Below the pieces are notes generated by a model. That model was not told where the DNA came from. It saw nothing but the letters and a program-made list of their open reading frames with translations, and ran no database searches. Positions 1 to 6,535 of a stretch of DNA of 12,884 bases are shown here, one piece after another; within the stretch, counting starts at the first letter, position 1, and every line of letters begins with the position of its first letter. This stretch comes from Dehalococcoidia bacterium (GTDB lineage: Bacteria > Chloroflexota > Dehalococcoidia > Dehalococcoidales > UBA1222). The DNA lies in assembly GCA_009779655.1 (NCBI GenBank), contig WRDV01000019.1, positions 1 through 12,884 on the forward strand, read 5' to 3'. The translations under genes and the position numbers were made by a program.

Positions 1-118
1 AGAATCTATGGAAATCTATGGTTTTCGAGGTTGCAACAGAGCTTTTTTGCTGTTGTTCCAACTATCGCAGTCGATATTTCATTGGAAAGCCACTTTTTTA
101 GACCATTATTCAACAGGC
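1..118. other. unassigned DNA at window edge, beyond the IS3 junction
   Basis: I could not assign this stretch. Similarity of the leftward orfA fragment to IS3-family OrfA stops near 120, so the sequence left of it seems to be a different piece, either another element or a deletion junction. On the minus strand a short open frame (ATG at about 122, reading MGLLNNGLKKWLSNE and onward for 38 residues) crosses the junction but matches no family I know. An imperfect hairpin lies around 36-56 (CAACAG and CTGTTG arms around a T6 run). It is either the remnant of a second insertion or decayed sequence. Confidence 0.3.
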
Positions 119-240
119 CCATTCTCGGTAATACCTTGGGCTTTGACTGCCTCAACTATCGGTTTCCCCTGTCCGCAGAGCACCTCTATTTTCCGAAGCA
201 TTACGATTATCTGCTCCGCACTATAGTTTTTCCTTGCCAT
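106..240 (-). pseudogene. IS3-family transposase OrfA, truncated
   Basis: Translation from the ATG at 240-238 starts MARKNYSAEQIIVMLRKIEV and continues with GQGKPIVEAVKAQGITEN, the familiar N-terminal helix-turn-helix start of IS3-family OrfA proteins (typically MARKRYSPEQII, then a GK-V motif and a GISEQTYYRW recognition region). The match ends at ITEN. The expected TYYRWRKEYG segment and the C-terminal coiled coil are replaced by GPVE and a TAA at 108-106, leaving 44 residues where about 90-100 are usual. No programmed-frameshift site or orfB follows. The fragment cannot encode a working transposase. A GGGG run about 10 bases before the ATG is its probable ribosome site. Confidence 0.72.
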
Positions 241-321
241 TTCAAATGCACCCCTTTCAAAATTAGTTTATACTCTTCTATACTAACTTTGTAACTGGTA
301 CTATTTTAAGGGGCAAGGACA
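119..321 (-). mobile_element. terminal fragment of an IS3-family insertion sequence
   Basis: The right-hand boundary is a likely terminal inverted repeat. Read leftward from 321 it begins TGTCCTTGCCCCTTAAAATA, with the TG start usual for IS3 elements, and is followed by an untranslated stretch of about 80 bases, a GGGG-rich ribosome site and the orfA start at 240. The element is incomplete: orfA stops after about 40 residues, no orfB is seen, and the other terminal repeat is not in the window, so target duplication cannot be tested. The end lies directly against the metallophosphoesterase fragment, indicating insertion into that gene. Rightward TTCAAA (256-261) and TATACT (279-284), 17 bases apart, could be a weak outward promoter for the downstream genes. 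The family call rests on the OrfA N-terminus and the end sequence, not on a database match. Confidence 0.7.
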
Positions 322-768
322 GAAGTGATCTTTCTTTCCGGATTACCATCCAAGATTGAAAAAGATGGGTTCGCTTTAGTGCATGGTAGCCCGCGTCAGC
401 CGTCATGGGAATACGTGTTGTCTTTGAGCATTGCCCGTGAGAATTTTACGTGTTTTACTACGCTGTTCTGTTTAACGGGGCATACACATGTACCTGCGGC
501 TTATATGAGAAAGAGCTCTACGGTTAGTGCGGTGACTCTTTCTGAAAATGTTGGTTTGGCGTTAGGCGACATTCCAATGATGTTAAATCCTGGCAGCGTG
601 GGACAACCGTGCGACAGCGATCCGCGTGCTAGCTATGCTATTTATGACAGCCAAGTTGGCATATTCCGTTTGCATAGAGTGCCATATAATATCGCGTTCG
701 TGCGGGATCGCATTTGTGGTTATGGTTTACCGGTACGATTGGCCTCACGTTTGGAACCAGGTGTGTGA
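322..768 (+). pseudogene. metallophosphoesterase (calcineurin-like), 5' end removed by the IS3-family insertion
   Basis: About 147 residues survive, matching the C-terminal part of small bacterial metallophosphoesterases (the YfcE / diadenosine-tetraphosphatase-like group): LVHGSP near residue 20, GHTHVPA near residue 53, and LNPGSVGQP near residue 90, followed by the usual DPRASYAI strand. The N-terminal metal ligands (D-x-H, GD, GN-H) that should precede them are missing, since the reading frame runs straight into the IS end at about 321. The remnant should therefore lack catalysis. The IS end happens to place AAGGA five bases before a GTG at 325, so a truncated product could be translated. 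The stop at 766-768 is 1 nt before the ksgA start, consistent with an original operon with ksgA and ispE. The substrate is unknown. Confidence 0.8.
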
Positions 769-769
769 T

Positions 770-1638
770 ATGCAAGGCAGCGCGGTGCCTTATGAATCCT
801 TAATGCAACAGGCTAAGCGCATGCTGGGCACTATGGATATCCGCGCCAAGAAAAGCTTAGGGCAGCACTTTTTGGTAGACTCAGGAGCGCTTGGCAAGAT
901 AGTGGCGGTGGCTGAGCTGAGTGCGCATGATACAGTGATTGAGGTTGGACCGGGGTTGGGAGTGCTGACGGCGGAGCTGGTGCGCCAAGCGGGGCATGTG
1001 ATTGCCGTAGAGCTTGACGATAAGCTGTCTTTAATGCTGCATAGTACTTTTGCCAAATGTGCCAATTTGCGTATCGTCCATGACGATATACTGCGCTGCC
1101 ATCCCTCTAGCTTGCTGTCTCAAGAGAGTAAGCGTTACAAGGTTGTGTCCAATCTGCCGTACTACATCACATCAGCGGTAATACGACATTTTTTGGAGAG
1201 CGAATGTCAGCCTGAGTTTATGGTGGTTATGGTGCAGAAAGAGGTAGCGCGGGTTATTACCGCTCAGCCAAGTGAAATGAGTTTACTAAGCGTGGCAGTC
1301 CAGTTGTATGGAGAGCCGCGTATAGTATGCAGTGTTCCGGCGAGCAGTTTCTATCCGCCGCCAAAGGTAGATTCGGCGGTGTTGAAAATAAGAGTACATG
1401 CCCAACCTCTTATTCCGCGTGCCGGCGCGCCCGAGTTTTTTACGCTGGCACGGGCCGGGTTTGTGCTAACCGCAAACAGCTGGCTAATTCACTTGCGCAT
1501 GGTTTGAGCTGTCCAAAGGATGAGGTAATTCCATTGTTAGAGTCTGCCGGCATTGAGCCGCGCCGCCGTGCGGAAACACTGAGCATGACGGAATGGGTGC
1601 AGCTGTGGAATGTTTTTCACGGCAGAGGCGCGCTGTGA
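770..1638 (+). pseudogene. ksgA: 16S rRNA dimethyladenosine transferase KsgA/RsmA with a one-base frameshift
   Basis: KsgA uses S-adenosylmethionine to dimethylate two adjacent adenines (A1518 and A1519, E. coli numbering) near the 3' end of 16S rRNA late in 30S assembly. Visible motifs from the ATG at 770 are KKSLGQHFL (27-35), the SAM loop EVGPGLG (58-64), acidic ELD (81-83), HDDIL (104-108), the catalytic NLPYYI (128-133) and FYPPPKVDSAV (194-204). After ARAGFV (about 1451-1465) the frame is lost and ends at TGA 1505-1507, giving 245 residues. The family C-terminus continues one base back (ANRKQLANSLAHGL, then GIEPRRRAETLS) to a stop at 1636-1638. Restoring one base gives 289 residues, the normal length. 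The missing part is the C-terminal helical domain. It is either a real mutation or a sequencing error; the sequence alone cannot decide. It sits 1 nt after the metallophosphoesterase remnant and overlaps ispE. Confidence 0.9.
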
Positions 1639-2504
1639 TTACCATAGAAGCATTTGCTAAAGTCAATCTGACATTGGAAGTGCTCAAGAGGCGCCCCGAT
1701 GGTTTCCATGAAATACGCAGCGTAATGCAATCTATCAGGCTGTGCGACAAACTCTTTTTTGAGCCTGACAAAGACTTAAATTATCAATGTGCGCTCTTAG
1801 ACTGGAATGCTGAGGAGAGTCTTATAAGCCGTGCTGCGGAATTATTAGCGCGTCATATTGGGACGCAGTACGGCGCTAAAATTGTTCTTGATAAACACAT
1901 CCCTTTGTCTTCCGGTTTGGGCGGTGATTCAAGCGATGCGGCGGCTGTACTGCGCGGACTCAAGCATCTGTGGGATGTTGATATTCCGAGTAGTGAACTG
2001 GCGAGTATGGCGGCCGAACTTGGATCAGATGCACCGTTTTTCTTAAGCGGCGGGACAGCGTTAGCCCGGGGGAGAGGAGAGGTTATCAGCGTACTTCCTG
2101 TGATGCCTTATGCTTGGCTGGTGCTGTTATTCCCCGATGTGGCCGTGCCGGTTTCTAAGACAGCGTCTATGTATGCTATGTTGCGCCCGGAACATTTCAC
2201 TAATGGGACGCGTACTGACGCACTGATGACGAGGCTAACACATGGCGCGGCGGTTACATCGGAGGATCTGTTCAATGTCTTTGACGAGGTAGCTTGCGAC
2301 GTCTTTTTAGGTTTGGAGTCTTACCGGGCGGAATTTGAACGAGCGGCCGGTGTATCTGTGCATTTGGCGGGCGCAGGACCAACTCTTTTCGCGCTATTTA
2401 ACGAAGAAGATCAGGCATATCGCACGCAGCAGCGCCTGCAGGATGCAGGTATGAACACTTATCTGGCTGCAACGTATAACTTGATGGCGCAAGATAAGAG
2501 ATGA
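1635..2504 (+). CDS. ispE: 4-diphosphocytidyl-2-C-methyl-D-erythritol kinase
   Basis: IspE phosphorylates CDP-methylerythritol with ATP in the cytoplasmic methylerythritol-phosphate pathway to isoprenoid precursors. From the GTG start it has 289 residues, the usual length. GHMP-kinase motifs are present in order: AFAKVNLTL with substrate lysine K9, PDGFHEI (21-27), the ATP loop PLSSGLGGDSSDAA (90-103), catalytic-region SDAPFF (131-136), GRGE (146-149) and LAGAGPT (244-250). The GTG at 1635 is chosen because AGAGG (1624-1628) lies six bases upstream, the protein then begins at the conserved ITIEAFAKVNL, and GTGA overlaps the stop of the restored ksgA frame, implying translational coupling. An ATG at 1593 in frame would add 14 non-conserved residues. 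The ksgA frameshift means ribosomes now stop about 130 bases early, which may weaken that coupling. Confidence 0.95.
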   Translation: MITIEAFAKVNLTLEVLKRRPDGFHEIRSVMQSIRLCDKLFFEPDKDLNYQCALLDWNAEESLISRAAELLARHIGTQYGAKIVLDKHIPLSSGLGGDSSDAAAVLRGLKHLWDVDIPSSELASMAAELGSDAPFFLSGGTALARGRGEVISVLPVMPYAWLVLLFPDVAVPVSKTASMYAMLRPEHFTNGTRTDALMTRLTHGAAVTSEDLFNVFDEVACDVFLGLESYRAEFERAAGVSVHLAGAGPTLFALFNEEDQAYRTQQRLQDAGMNTYLAATYNLMAQDKR

Positions 2505-2527
2505 GGATAGTGGAGCCTCCCGGAAAG

Positions 2528-3772
2528 TCAGCCGAGGCGCTCTAATAATTCTATTTCATCTTCGCAGCTGCTAGTTTCCCCGTCTAATCGCGCATCCAGC
2601 AAGCGCTCAAGTATCGTGTTGATATTTGGCCCCGGTTTTATTCCCATGGAAAGCAAATCGTTTCCGTTAAGGAAAGGCTTGACATAACGCAGGCGCTCTA
2701 GGTATAGCCGAATATGCCGCCGTGCGTTGTCTGACATGGCTGCGATGAGGTTGGCTTCAATAGCGATTGTACTGCAGTCGCGCAAGGCGTGATAAACAGT
2801 ACTGAGAGGAATCTCCTTGCTAGCAAGCGTTGCGAGAGAGGCTTTAACTCTCGCGCTGTCATGCAGAATACGCCGTAAGTTTTTATTTAGCTTAAGCAAT
2901 TGCGCCACTTTTTCACATTCTGCAATATCCAAATTATACAGTAGCAGCGCCAAATACAATCCAATAGGCGACTTCTGCGGCATACTAAACTGTCGCGCAT
3001 GCTCGCACCATGCGCTTAGACATTTGACATCTGTCAATTGCGGGCACAAATAAGACAATAGTCCCAATTCGGCGGCGCGAGCAAGCGGTTTCTCGGGCAG
3101 CGCTTCACCGAAAATGCATTCTATTTCATACCGCAGCCGTTCTCCGCTGATGTTCTTTAGTCCGGGCAAGTCTTGTTGAATCAGCGCCATGGTTGCGCTT
3201 TCTATGCGGAAATCTAGTCGCTGTTCGTATCTTGCAGCGCGCCACATGCGCGTGGCGTCATCGCGGAAACTATGCTCGTGCAAGACGCGTATTAGTTTAT
3301 TGCGCGCATCATACAGTCCATTGTTTTCATCCAGCAGCTGACCAAAGCTTGTTTTGTTTAGAGAGATAGCCATAGCATTAATACTGAAATCACGGCGCTT
3401 AAGATCTGCGCTGATACCGGCGGGGCGCACAACAGGCAAAGCGCCGGGATGAGGATAGTATTCATCGCGCGCGCTGGCCAGATCTAGGCTGAAAGATGGC
3501 AATAGTAATTTGGCGGTAAGAAACTCGGTATGCGTTACGACATCGCAGTTTATTTCGGCGGCTAGCTCTTTTGCCATGTCAAGAGCGTTGCCTTCTATGA
3601 CTAGGTCTATATCCGCGGCGTAGCGCTCCAAAAGCAAGTCGCGTACAGCGCCTCCTGCCAGATATAACTTTTGACCGTGTCGCTGCGCTAAATATGCTGC
3701 GGAACGCATAACGCCCTGCGCTTCAGGAGTAATGTATTTTTCCATTTGGCAGGAAAGGTTTAACTCTTCCAT
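2528..3772 (-). CDS. cca: CCA tRNA nucleotidyltransferase / poly(A) polymerase family protein
   Basis: Class II nucleotidyltransferase that builds or repairs the CCA end of tRNA. From the ATG at 3772 it has 414 residues. Seen: the nucleotidyltransferase core LAGGAVRDLLL (38-48) with metal-binding carboxylates in DIDLVIEG (D54, D56), RRDFSINAMA (126-135), and the nucleotide-recognition region DDATRMWRAARYEQRLDF (171-188). A helical tRNA-binding C-terminus follows and ends in acidic EDEIELLERLG. The family also includes CC-adding, A-adding and poly(A)-adding enzymes that motifs alone do not separate, so the exact activity is an inference. The in-frame ATG at 3799 is possible, but the 3772 start follows an extended -10 box directly and neither has a clear Shine-Dalgarno. 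It converges on ispE, with 23 bases between the two stops. Confidence 0.88.
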   Translation of the reverse strand: MEELNLSCQMEKYITPEAQGVMRSAAYLAQRHGQKLYLAGGAVRDLLLERYAADIDLVIEGNALDMAKELAAEINCDVVTHTEFLTAKLLLPSFSLDLASARDEYYPHPGALPVVRPAGISADLKRRDFSINAMAISLNKTSFGQLLDENNGLYDARNKLIRVLHEHSFRDDATRMWRAARYEQRLDFRIESATMALIQQDLPGLKNISGERLRYEIECIFGEALPEKPLARAAELGLLSYLCPQLTDVKCLSAWCEHARQFSMPQKSPIGLYLALLLYNLDIAECEKVAQLLKLNKNLRRILHDSARVKASLATLASKEIPLSTVYHALRDCSTIAIEANLIAAMSDNARRHIRLYLERLRYVKPFLNGNDLLSMGIKPGPNINTILERLLDARLDGETSSCEDEIELLERLG

Positions 3773-3781
3773 GATGAGGGC

Positions 3782-3790
3782 ATTATAGCA
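3782..3790 (-). promoter_or_regulatory. extended -10 promoter element of cca
   Basis: On the minus strand TGCTATAAT is a perfect TG-n-TATAAT extended -10 box, ending ten bases before the cca ATG at 3772. Transcription would begin about at 3775 or on the ATG itself, so the mRNA would be nearly leaderless, which agrees with the absence of a ribosome site. No convincing -35 is seen at 3805-3810. Confidence 0.5.
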
Positions 3791-3850
3791 TAGCCGCAAC
3801 CGCTATGGGGCGCTAGAATGCCCAATGGTATTAGGAGTATTACTTTCTAC

Positions 3851-3916
3851 GCGCGGCGTTTTAAATGCCGGTAATTTGACTTGTGGCGTATCTGACAAGG
3901 CTTACCGGCGCCGCGC
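3851..3916. repeat. 66-base three-part inverted repeat (bulged hairpin) in the divergent intergenic region
   Basis: The arms pair perfectly in three blocks: GCGCGGC (3851-3857) with GCCGCGC (3910-3916), GCCGGTAA (3867-3874) with TTACCGGC (3902-3909), and CTTGT (3880-3884) with ACAAG (3895-3899), 20 base pairs in all. A 9-base bulge (3858-3866) interrupts only the left arm. No T-run follows on either strand, so it is not a simple terminator, and it lies upstream of both flanking promoters. It could be a REP-like or miniature mobile repeat, a small RNA, or a protein-binding dyad. No second copy is visible in this window. Confidence 0.65.
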
Positions 3917-3936
3917 ACATAATATTTTATCGACGG

Positions 3937-3981
3937 TGCAGGATCCCGCATGTTGTTATCCGTAAATTGTTTGCTTATAAT
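3937..3981 (+). promoter_or_regulatory. sigma-70-like promoter for the kinase-deaminase-lipid kinase group, with adjacent dyad
   Basis: TTGTTA (3953-3958) and a perfect TATAAT (3976-3981) are separated by 17 bases, the ideal spacing. Transcription would start near 3988, giving a leader of about 55 bases to the ATG at 4043. Just upstream, TGCAGGATCCCGCA (3937-3950) is a near-perfect 14-base dyad ending two bases before the -35. It is positioned like an activator or repressor site, but no regulator can be named. Confidence 0.6.
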
Positions 3982-4042
3982 TATCGGGGTTTCTGTCTGA
4001 GTGGTTGTACGAGGTAAAGATATCATTTATACGAGGAGCAGC

Positions 4043-4594
4043 ATGATAGTTTTGGCAATTGTTGGCATGGCGGGAGCGGGCAAATCAGAGGTTTCCCGCA
4101 TTTTTGAGAGAAAAGGTTATAAACGCATTCGTTTTGGGGATGTGACAGATGAAGAACTGCGAAAAGAAAACATGCCGCTGAACGAGGAGAACGAGCGCCG
4201 TATGCGCGAGTCTTTGCGCCGGCGTCACGGCATGGAAGCCTATGCCATGCTAAATCTTCCTAAAATAGATGACGCGATTAAGATGAGCCCGGTAGTAGTA
4301 GACGGTCTGTATTCGTGGGAAGAATATGAGTTTCTTAGCAATTACTATGGTAGTGATTTCCGCGTAGTGCTTGTCTGGTCTTCGCCGGCTACACGTTATG
4401 CCCGTTTGGCAAATCGTATAGTGCGTCCGTTGACTAAGGAAGAAGCTTTCTCTCGCGATGTTGCCGAAATCCTTAATCTGAATAAAGGCGGCCCAATTGC
4501 CATGGCGGATTATACCATTATCAACGAAGGATCACTTGAAGATCTGGGTAATAGGAGCTGCAATACGATAGCTCTTTTTGAGAGACAATTATGA
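4043..4594 (+). CDS. UPF0200-like P-loop kinase (dephospho-CoA kinase-like NTPase)
   Basis: Predicted cytoplasmic ATP-dependent kinase of unknown substrate, 183 residues. The N-terminus is a P-loop, IVGMAGAGKS (6-15), followed by a phosphate-acceptor region FGDVTDEELR (31-40), a VVVDGLYSWEEYEF strand (84-97) in Walker-B position, an arginine-rich lid RYARLANRIVRP (118-129), and ADYTIINEGSLEDL (155-168) near the C-terminus. This pattern, especially the late DY-I-NEGSLE motif, is that of UPF0200 proteins, common in archaea and related to dephospho-CoA and nucleoside monophosphate kinases. The ATG at 4043 has GAGGAG four bases upstream; a GTG at 4001 lacks both a site and conserved residues. Its stop overlaps the dCMP deaminase start as ATGA, which suggests a deoxynucleotide substrate, but that is inference. 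Confidence 0.75.
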   Translation: MIVLAIVGMAGAGKSEVSRIFERKGYKRIRFGDVTDEELRKENMPLNEENERRMRESLRRRHGMEAYAMLNLPKIDDAIKMSPVVVDGLYSWEEYEFLSNYYGSDFRVVLVWSSPATRYARLANRIVRPLTKEEAFSRDVAEILNLNKGGPIAMADYTIINEGSLEDLGNRSCNTIALFERQL

Positions 4595-5064
4595 GCCGTC
4601 CTCATTCTGACGAGTATTTCCTGAAGGTAGCTGCGGTGGTGGCTGAGCGTTCCACTTGTCTGCGTCGCCATGTCGGCGCAGTGGCTGTTAAGGACAAACA
4701 TATTCTATCTACCGGCTATAATGGTGCTCCTGCCGGTTTGCGGGACTGTCTGGAACTGGGTTGCCTGCGTGACGCGCAGTGTATTCCATCCGGTACGAGG
4801 CATGAAATATGCCGTGCCGTGCATGCCGAACAGAATGTTATAATACAGGCGGCGTTGCATGGGGTGAGCTTGGATGGAGCAATTGTCTATGCCACTCATA
4901 CTCCGTGCGTGCTGTGTGCCAAGATGCTCGCTAATGCTCGCATCAAGCGTTACGTAAGTTTTGGTAAATATGCCGATGATTCTTTCAGACAGATATTCTG
5001 TGAGGCAGGAATTGAATTTGAGCAATTGCTCAAGCCCGCCAATACAATAGTTTTTATTGACTGA
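4591..5064 (+). CDS. dCMP deaminase (ComEB-type)
   Basis: Zinc enzyme of 157 residues converting dCMP to dUMP for thymidylate synthesis. The cytidine deaminase-like zinc site is complete: HAEQN (78-82, with H78 as ligand and E80 as proton donor) and TPCVLCAK (104-111, with C106 and C109). The N-terminal STCLRRHVGAV and GYNGAP segments are typical of dCMP deaminases rather than cytosine or tRNA-adenosine deaminases, as is the insert containing CLELGCLRD and HEICRAVHAEQN. Length is normal. It starts within the ATGA that ends the upstream kinase gene, so the two are translationally coupled. The lipid kinase follows after a 41-base gap. In Bacillus subtilis the orthologue sits in the comE operon; here no competence gene is near. 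Confidence 0.92.
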   Translation: MSRPHSDEYFLKVAAVVAERSTCLRRHVGAVAVKDKHILSTGYNGAPAGLRDCLELGCLRDAQCIPSGTRHEICRAVHAEQNVIIQAALHGVSLDGAIVYATHTPCVLCAKMLANARIKRYVSFGKYADDSFRQIFCEAGIEFEQLLKPANTIVFID

Positions 5065-5105
5065 TTTACGTAAGAGTAATAAATGGGATTCTTGCAAGGA
5101 GACAG

Positions 5106-6026
5106 ATGGCGAAGCAGTACGCCAAGGTAATTATCAACCCGGTTGCCGGCGGCAACAAGAATACTTATCGCCGGTGGCCGTATATAGAGAACTTGCTGCG
5201 CCGCGGCGGATTATCTTATGATTTCCAATACACGGAAGGCCGTGGTCATGCATTAGAATTGTCACGATTGGCTGCCAAAGAGGGGTATAGCTTTCTTATA
5301 GCTGTCGGCGGAGACGGGACCATCCATGAGGTAGCCAATGGTTTGCTTTCATCCTCTTGCGCTGTCTTGCCCGCGCTAGGCATTATCGCGACAGGCACAG
5401 GCAATGATTTCATCAGGTCAATGGGCATCCCAAAAGACTGCGCTCAGTCTTGCCGCAAAGTCATCGAAGCGCGCCGCCGCCTAATTGACGCCGGGCAGGT
5501 GGAGTACACAGATAAAAGCGGAAAGCGCGCTATGAGTTATTTTATCAACGGTGCCGGGGTGGGTTTTGATGCCGAAGTGGCTGACGGCAGCAAACGCGTA
5601 CCGCGGTTTATGGGCAATACCGTTCCGTTCGTCTTTTCGCTCCTGAAACTGTTGCCTTTTTATCGCAACAAGGATGTGCGCATCAATATTGACGGCCGCG
5701 ATGAAAAAAAGCGCGTCCTAAGCGTTGTGGTAACCAACGGTGCATATTTTGGCGGAGGCATGCGCATTGCCCCGCAGGCTGTTTTGGATGATCGCCATCT
5801 GGATGTTGTCACGATCGGAGACGTGCGTAAAGCGGAACTTTTACAGGTATTTCCTCGCGTATATGATGGAACACATGTTATCCATCCAAAAGTATGCTTG
5901 GAGAAAGCCGATTGTGTCAGTATAGAGTGCGACCGGCGCATTCTGCTGCAGGCTGACGGCGAGTTGCTGGGAAGCGGTCCGGTTACGTTTAAGGTAATGC
6001 CGGCGGCTCTTGTCGTAGTGGCCTAG
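5106..6026 (+). CDS. diacylglycerol kinase family lipid kinase (YegS/DgkB type)
   Basis: Soluble lipid kinase of 306 residues, of the family that phosphorylates diacylglycerol or related lipids at the membrane inner face, recycling diacylglycerol to phosphatidic acid. Family motifs are INPVAGG (10-16), the nucleotide-binding GGDGTIHEV (68-76), GTGNDF (97-102), SYFINGAGVGFDAEV (144-158), TNGAYFGGGM (210-219) and the C-terminal QADGE (282-286). AAGGAG at 5096-5101 lies four bases before the ATG. No transmembrane segment is evident, as expected. The exact lipid substrate cannot be read from the sequence, since YegS, BmrU and DgkB share these motifs. Its TAG overlaps the TAG of the convergent dut gene, so no separate terminator lies between them. 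Confidence 0.9.
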   Translation: MAKQYAKVIINPVAGGNKNTYRRWPYIENLLRRGGLSYDFQYTEGRGHALELSRLAAKEGYSFLIAVGGDGTIHEVANGLLSSSCAVLPALGIIATGTGNDFIRSMGIPKDCAQSCRKVIEARRRLIDAGQVEYTDKSGKRAMSYFINGAGVGFDAEVADGSKRVPRFMGNTVPFVFSLLKLLPFYRNKDVRINIDGRDEKKRVLSVVVTNGAYFGGGMRIAPQAVLDDRHLDVVTIGDVRKAELLQVFPRVYDGTHVIHPKVCLEKADCVSIECDRRILLQADGELLGSGPVTFKVMPAALVVVA

Positions 6027-6535
6027 CCCGTATTTTCCCCTTGGTACGCTCCGTCGTAACCGGAGCTTTCTTCTGTCAGGCGCGAAAATACCAATTGCAG
6101 TATACGAGCGTCTTTTTCCAAATCCTGCCCCAGAGGATTATGCACCACCAGCAGTGACTCTGAGCGTCCGGAGTAACCGGCATCCCATACTGCGGTGTGC
6201 AGGCTGGAACCGCACCTGAGCAGACTTGAGCGGGATAACCCAAGCGCCATGATATTTTTAGGAAGATGCACGATTTCGTTGTATATGATGCTGTAACAGC
6301 CTTGTTCCAGGTGAATAGTGCCGTCCGGGCCGAAATCCATTTTCTGCCGTGCTGATACAACGCGGTTTTTGTTATCTAGCGATAGCCGTCCGCATGATGT
6401 CAGGCGTGAAATACTGCGCAGACTTAAATCAAAACCGTTGGTTTGTATTTGTAAATCCAAGCTCAAATAGCTTTCTACCAAAGGGGGATTGTTTTTAATG
6501 AGAGTCAGAATGTCGCTGCATGATAAAATGCTCAT
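6023..6535 (-). CDS. dut: dUTP diphosphatase-like protein (dUTPase / dCTP deaminase superfamily)
   Basis: Trimeric-type nucleotide hydrolase of 170 residues, predicted to cleave dUTP to dUMP, keeping uracil out of DNA and feeding dTMP synthesis. Motifs seen: QTNGFDLSLRSI (31-42), SRSSLLRCG (101-109), WDAGYSGRSESLLV (117-130) with the uracil-pocket DxGYxG, ARILQLVF (143-150) and a flexible C-terminus GAYQGENTG (162-170). The long N-terminal region starting MSILSCSDILTLI resembles dCTP deaminase-like dUTPases rather than the short classical E. coli Dut, so dCTP deaminase or a bifunctional enzyme is possible. GGAG (6544-6547) sits eight bases before the ATG, which overlaps the epmA stop as ATGA. 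It is the last gene of the efp-epmA-dut unit. Confidence 0.85.
   Translation of the reverse strand: MSILSCSDILTLIKNNPPLVESYLSLDLQIQTNGFDLSLRSISRLTSCGRLSLDNKNRVVSARQKMDFGPDGTIHLEQGCYSIIYNEIVHLPKNIMALGLSRSSLLRCGSSLHTAVWDAGYSGRSESLLVVHNPLGQDLEKDARILQLVFSRLTEESSGYDGAYQGENTG

Noticed and set aside
626..769. Longer ksgA start at ATG 626
   Set aside because: It would overlap the metallophosphoesterase reading frame by over 140 bases and adds 48 residues unrelated to KsgA.
1457..1467. Programmed -1 frameshifting in ksgA at GGGTTTG
   Set aside because: The heptamer is in the wrong phase: the zero frame reads GGG TTT G, not G GGT TTG, so tandem slippage would not preserve pairing. KsgA is not known to use recoding.
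1484..1771. Minus-strand open frame across the ksgA-ispE junction
   Set aside because: Antisense to well-supported ispE and ksgA coding; the translation shows no family motifs and no ribosome site.
2505..2560. Possible bidirectional terminator between ispE and cca (GAGCCTC with GAGGCGCTC)
   Set aside because: Pairing needs a bulge, the right arm lies within cca coding sequence, and there is no T-run on either strand.
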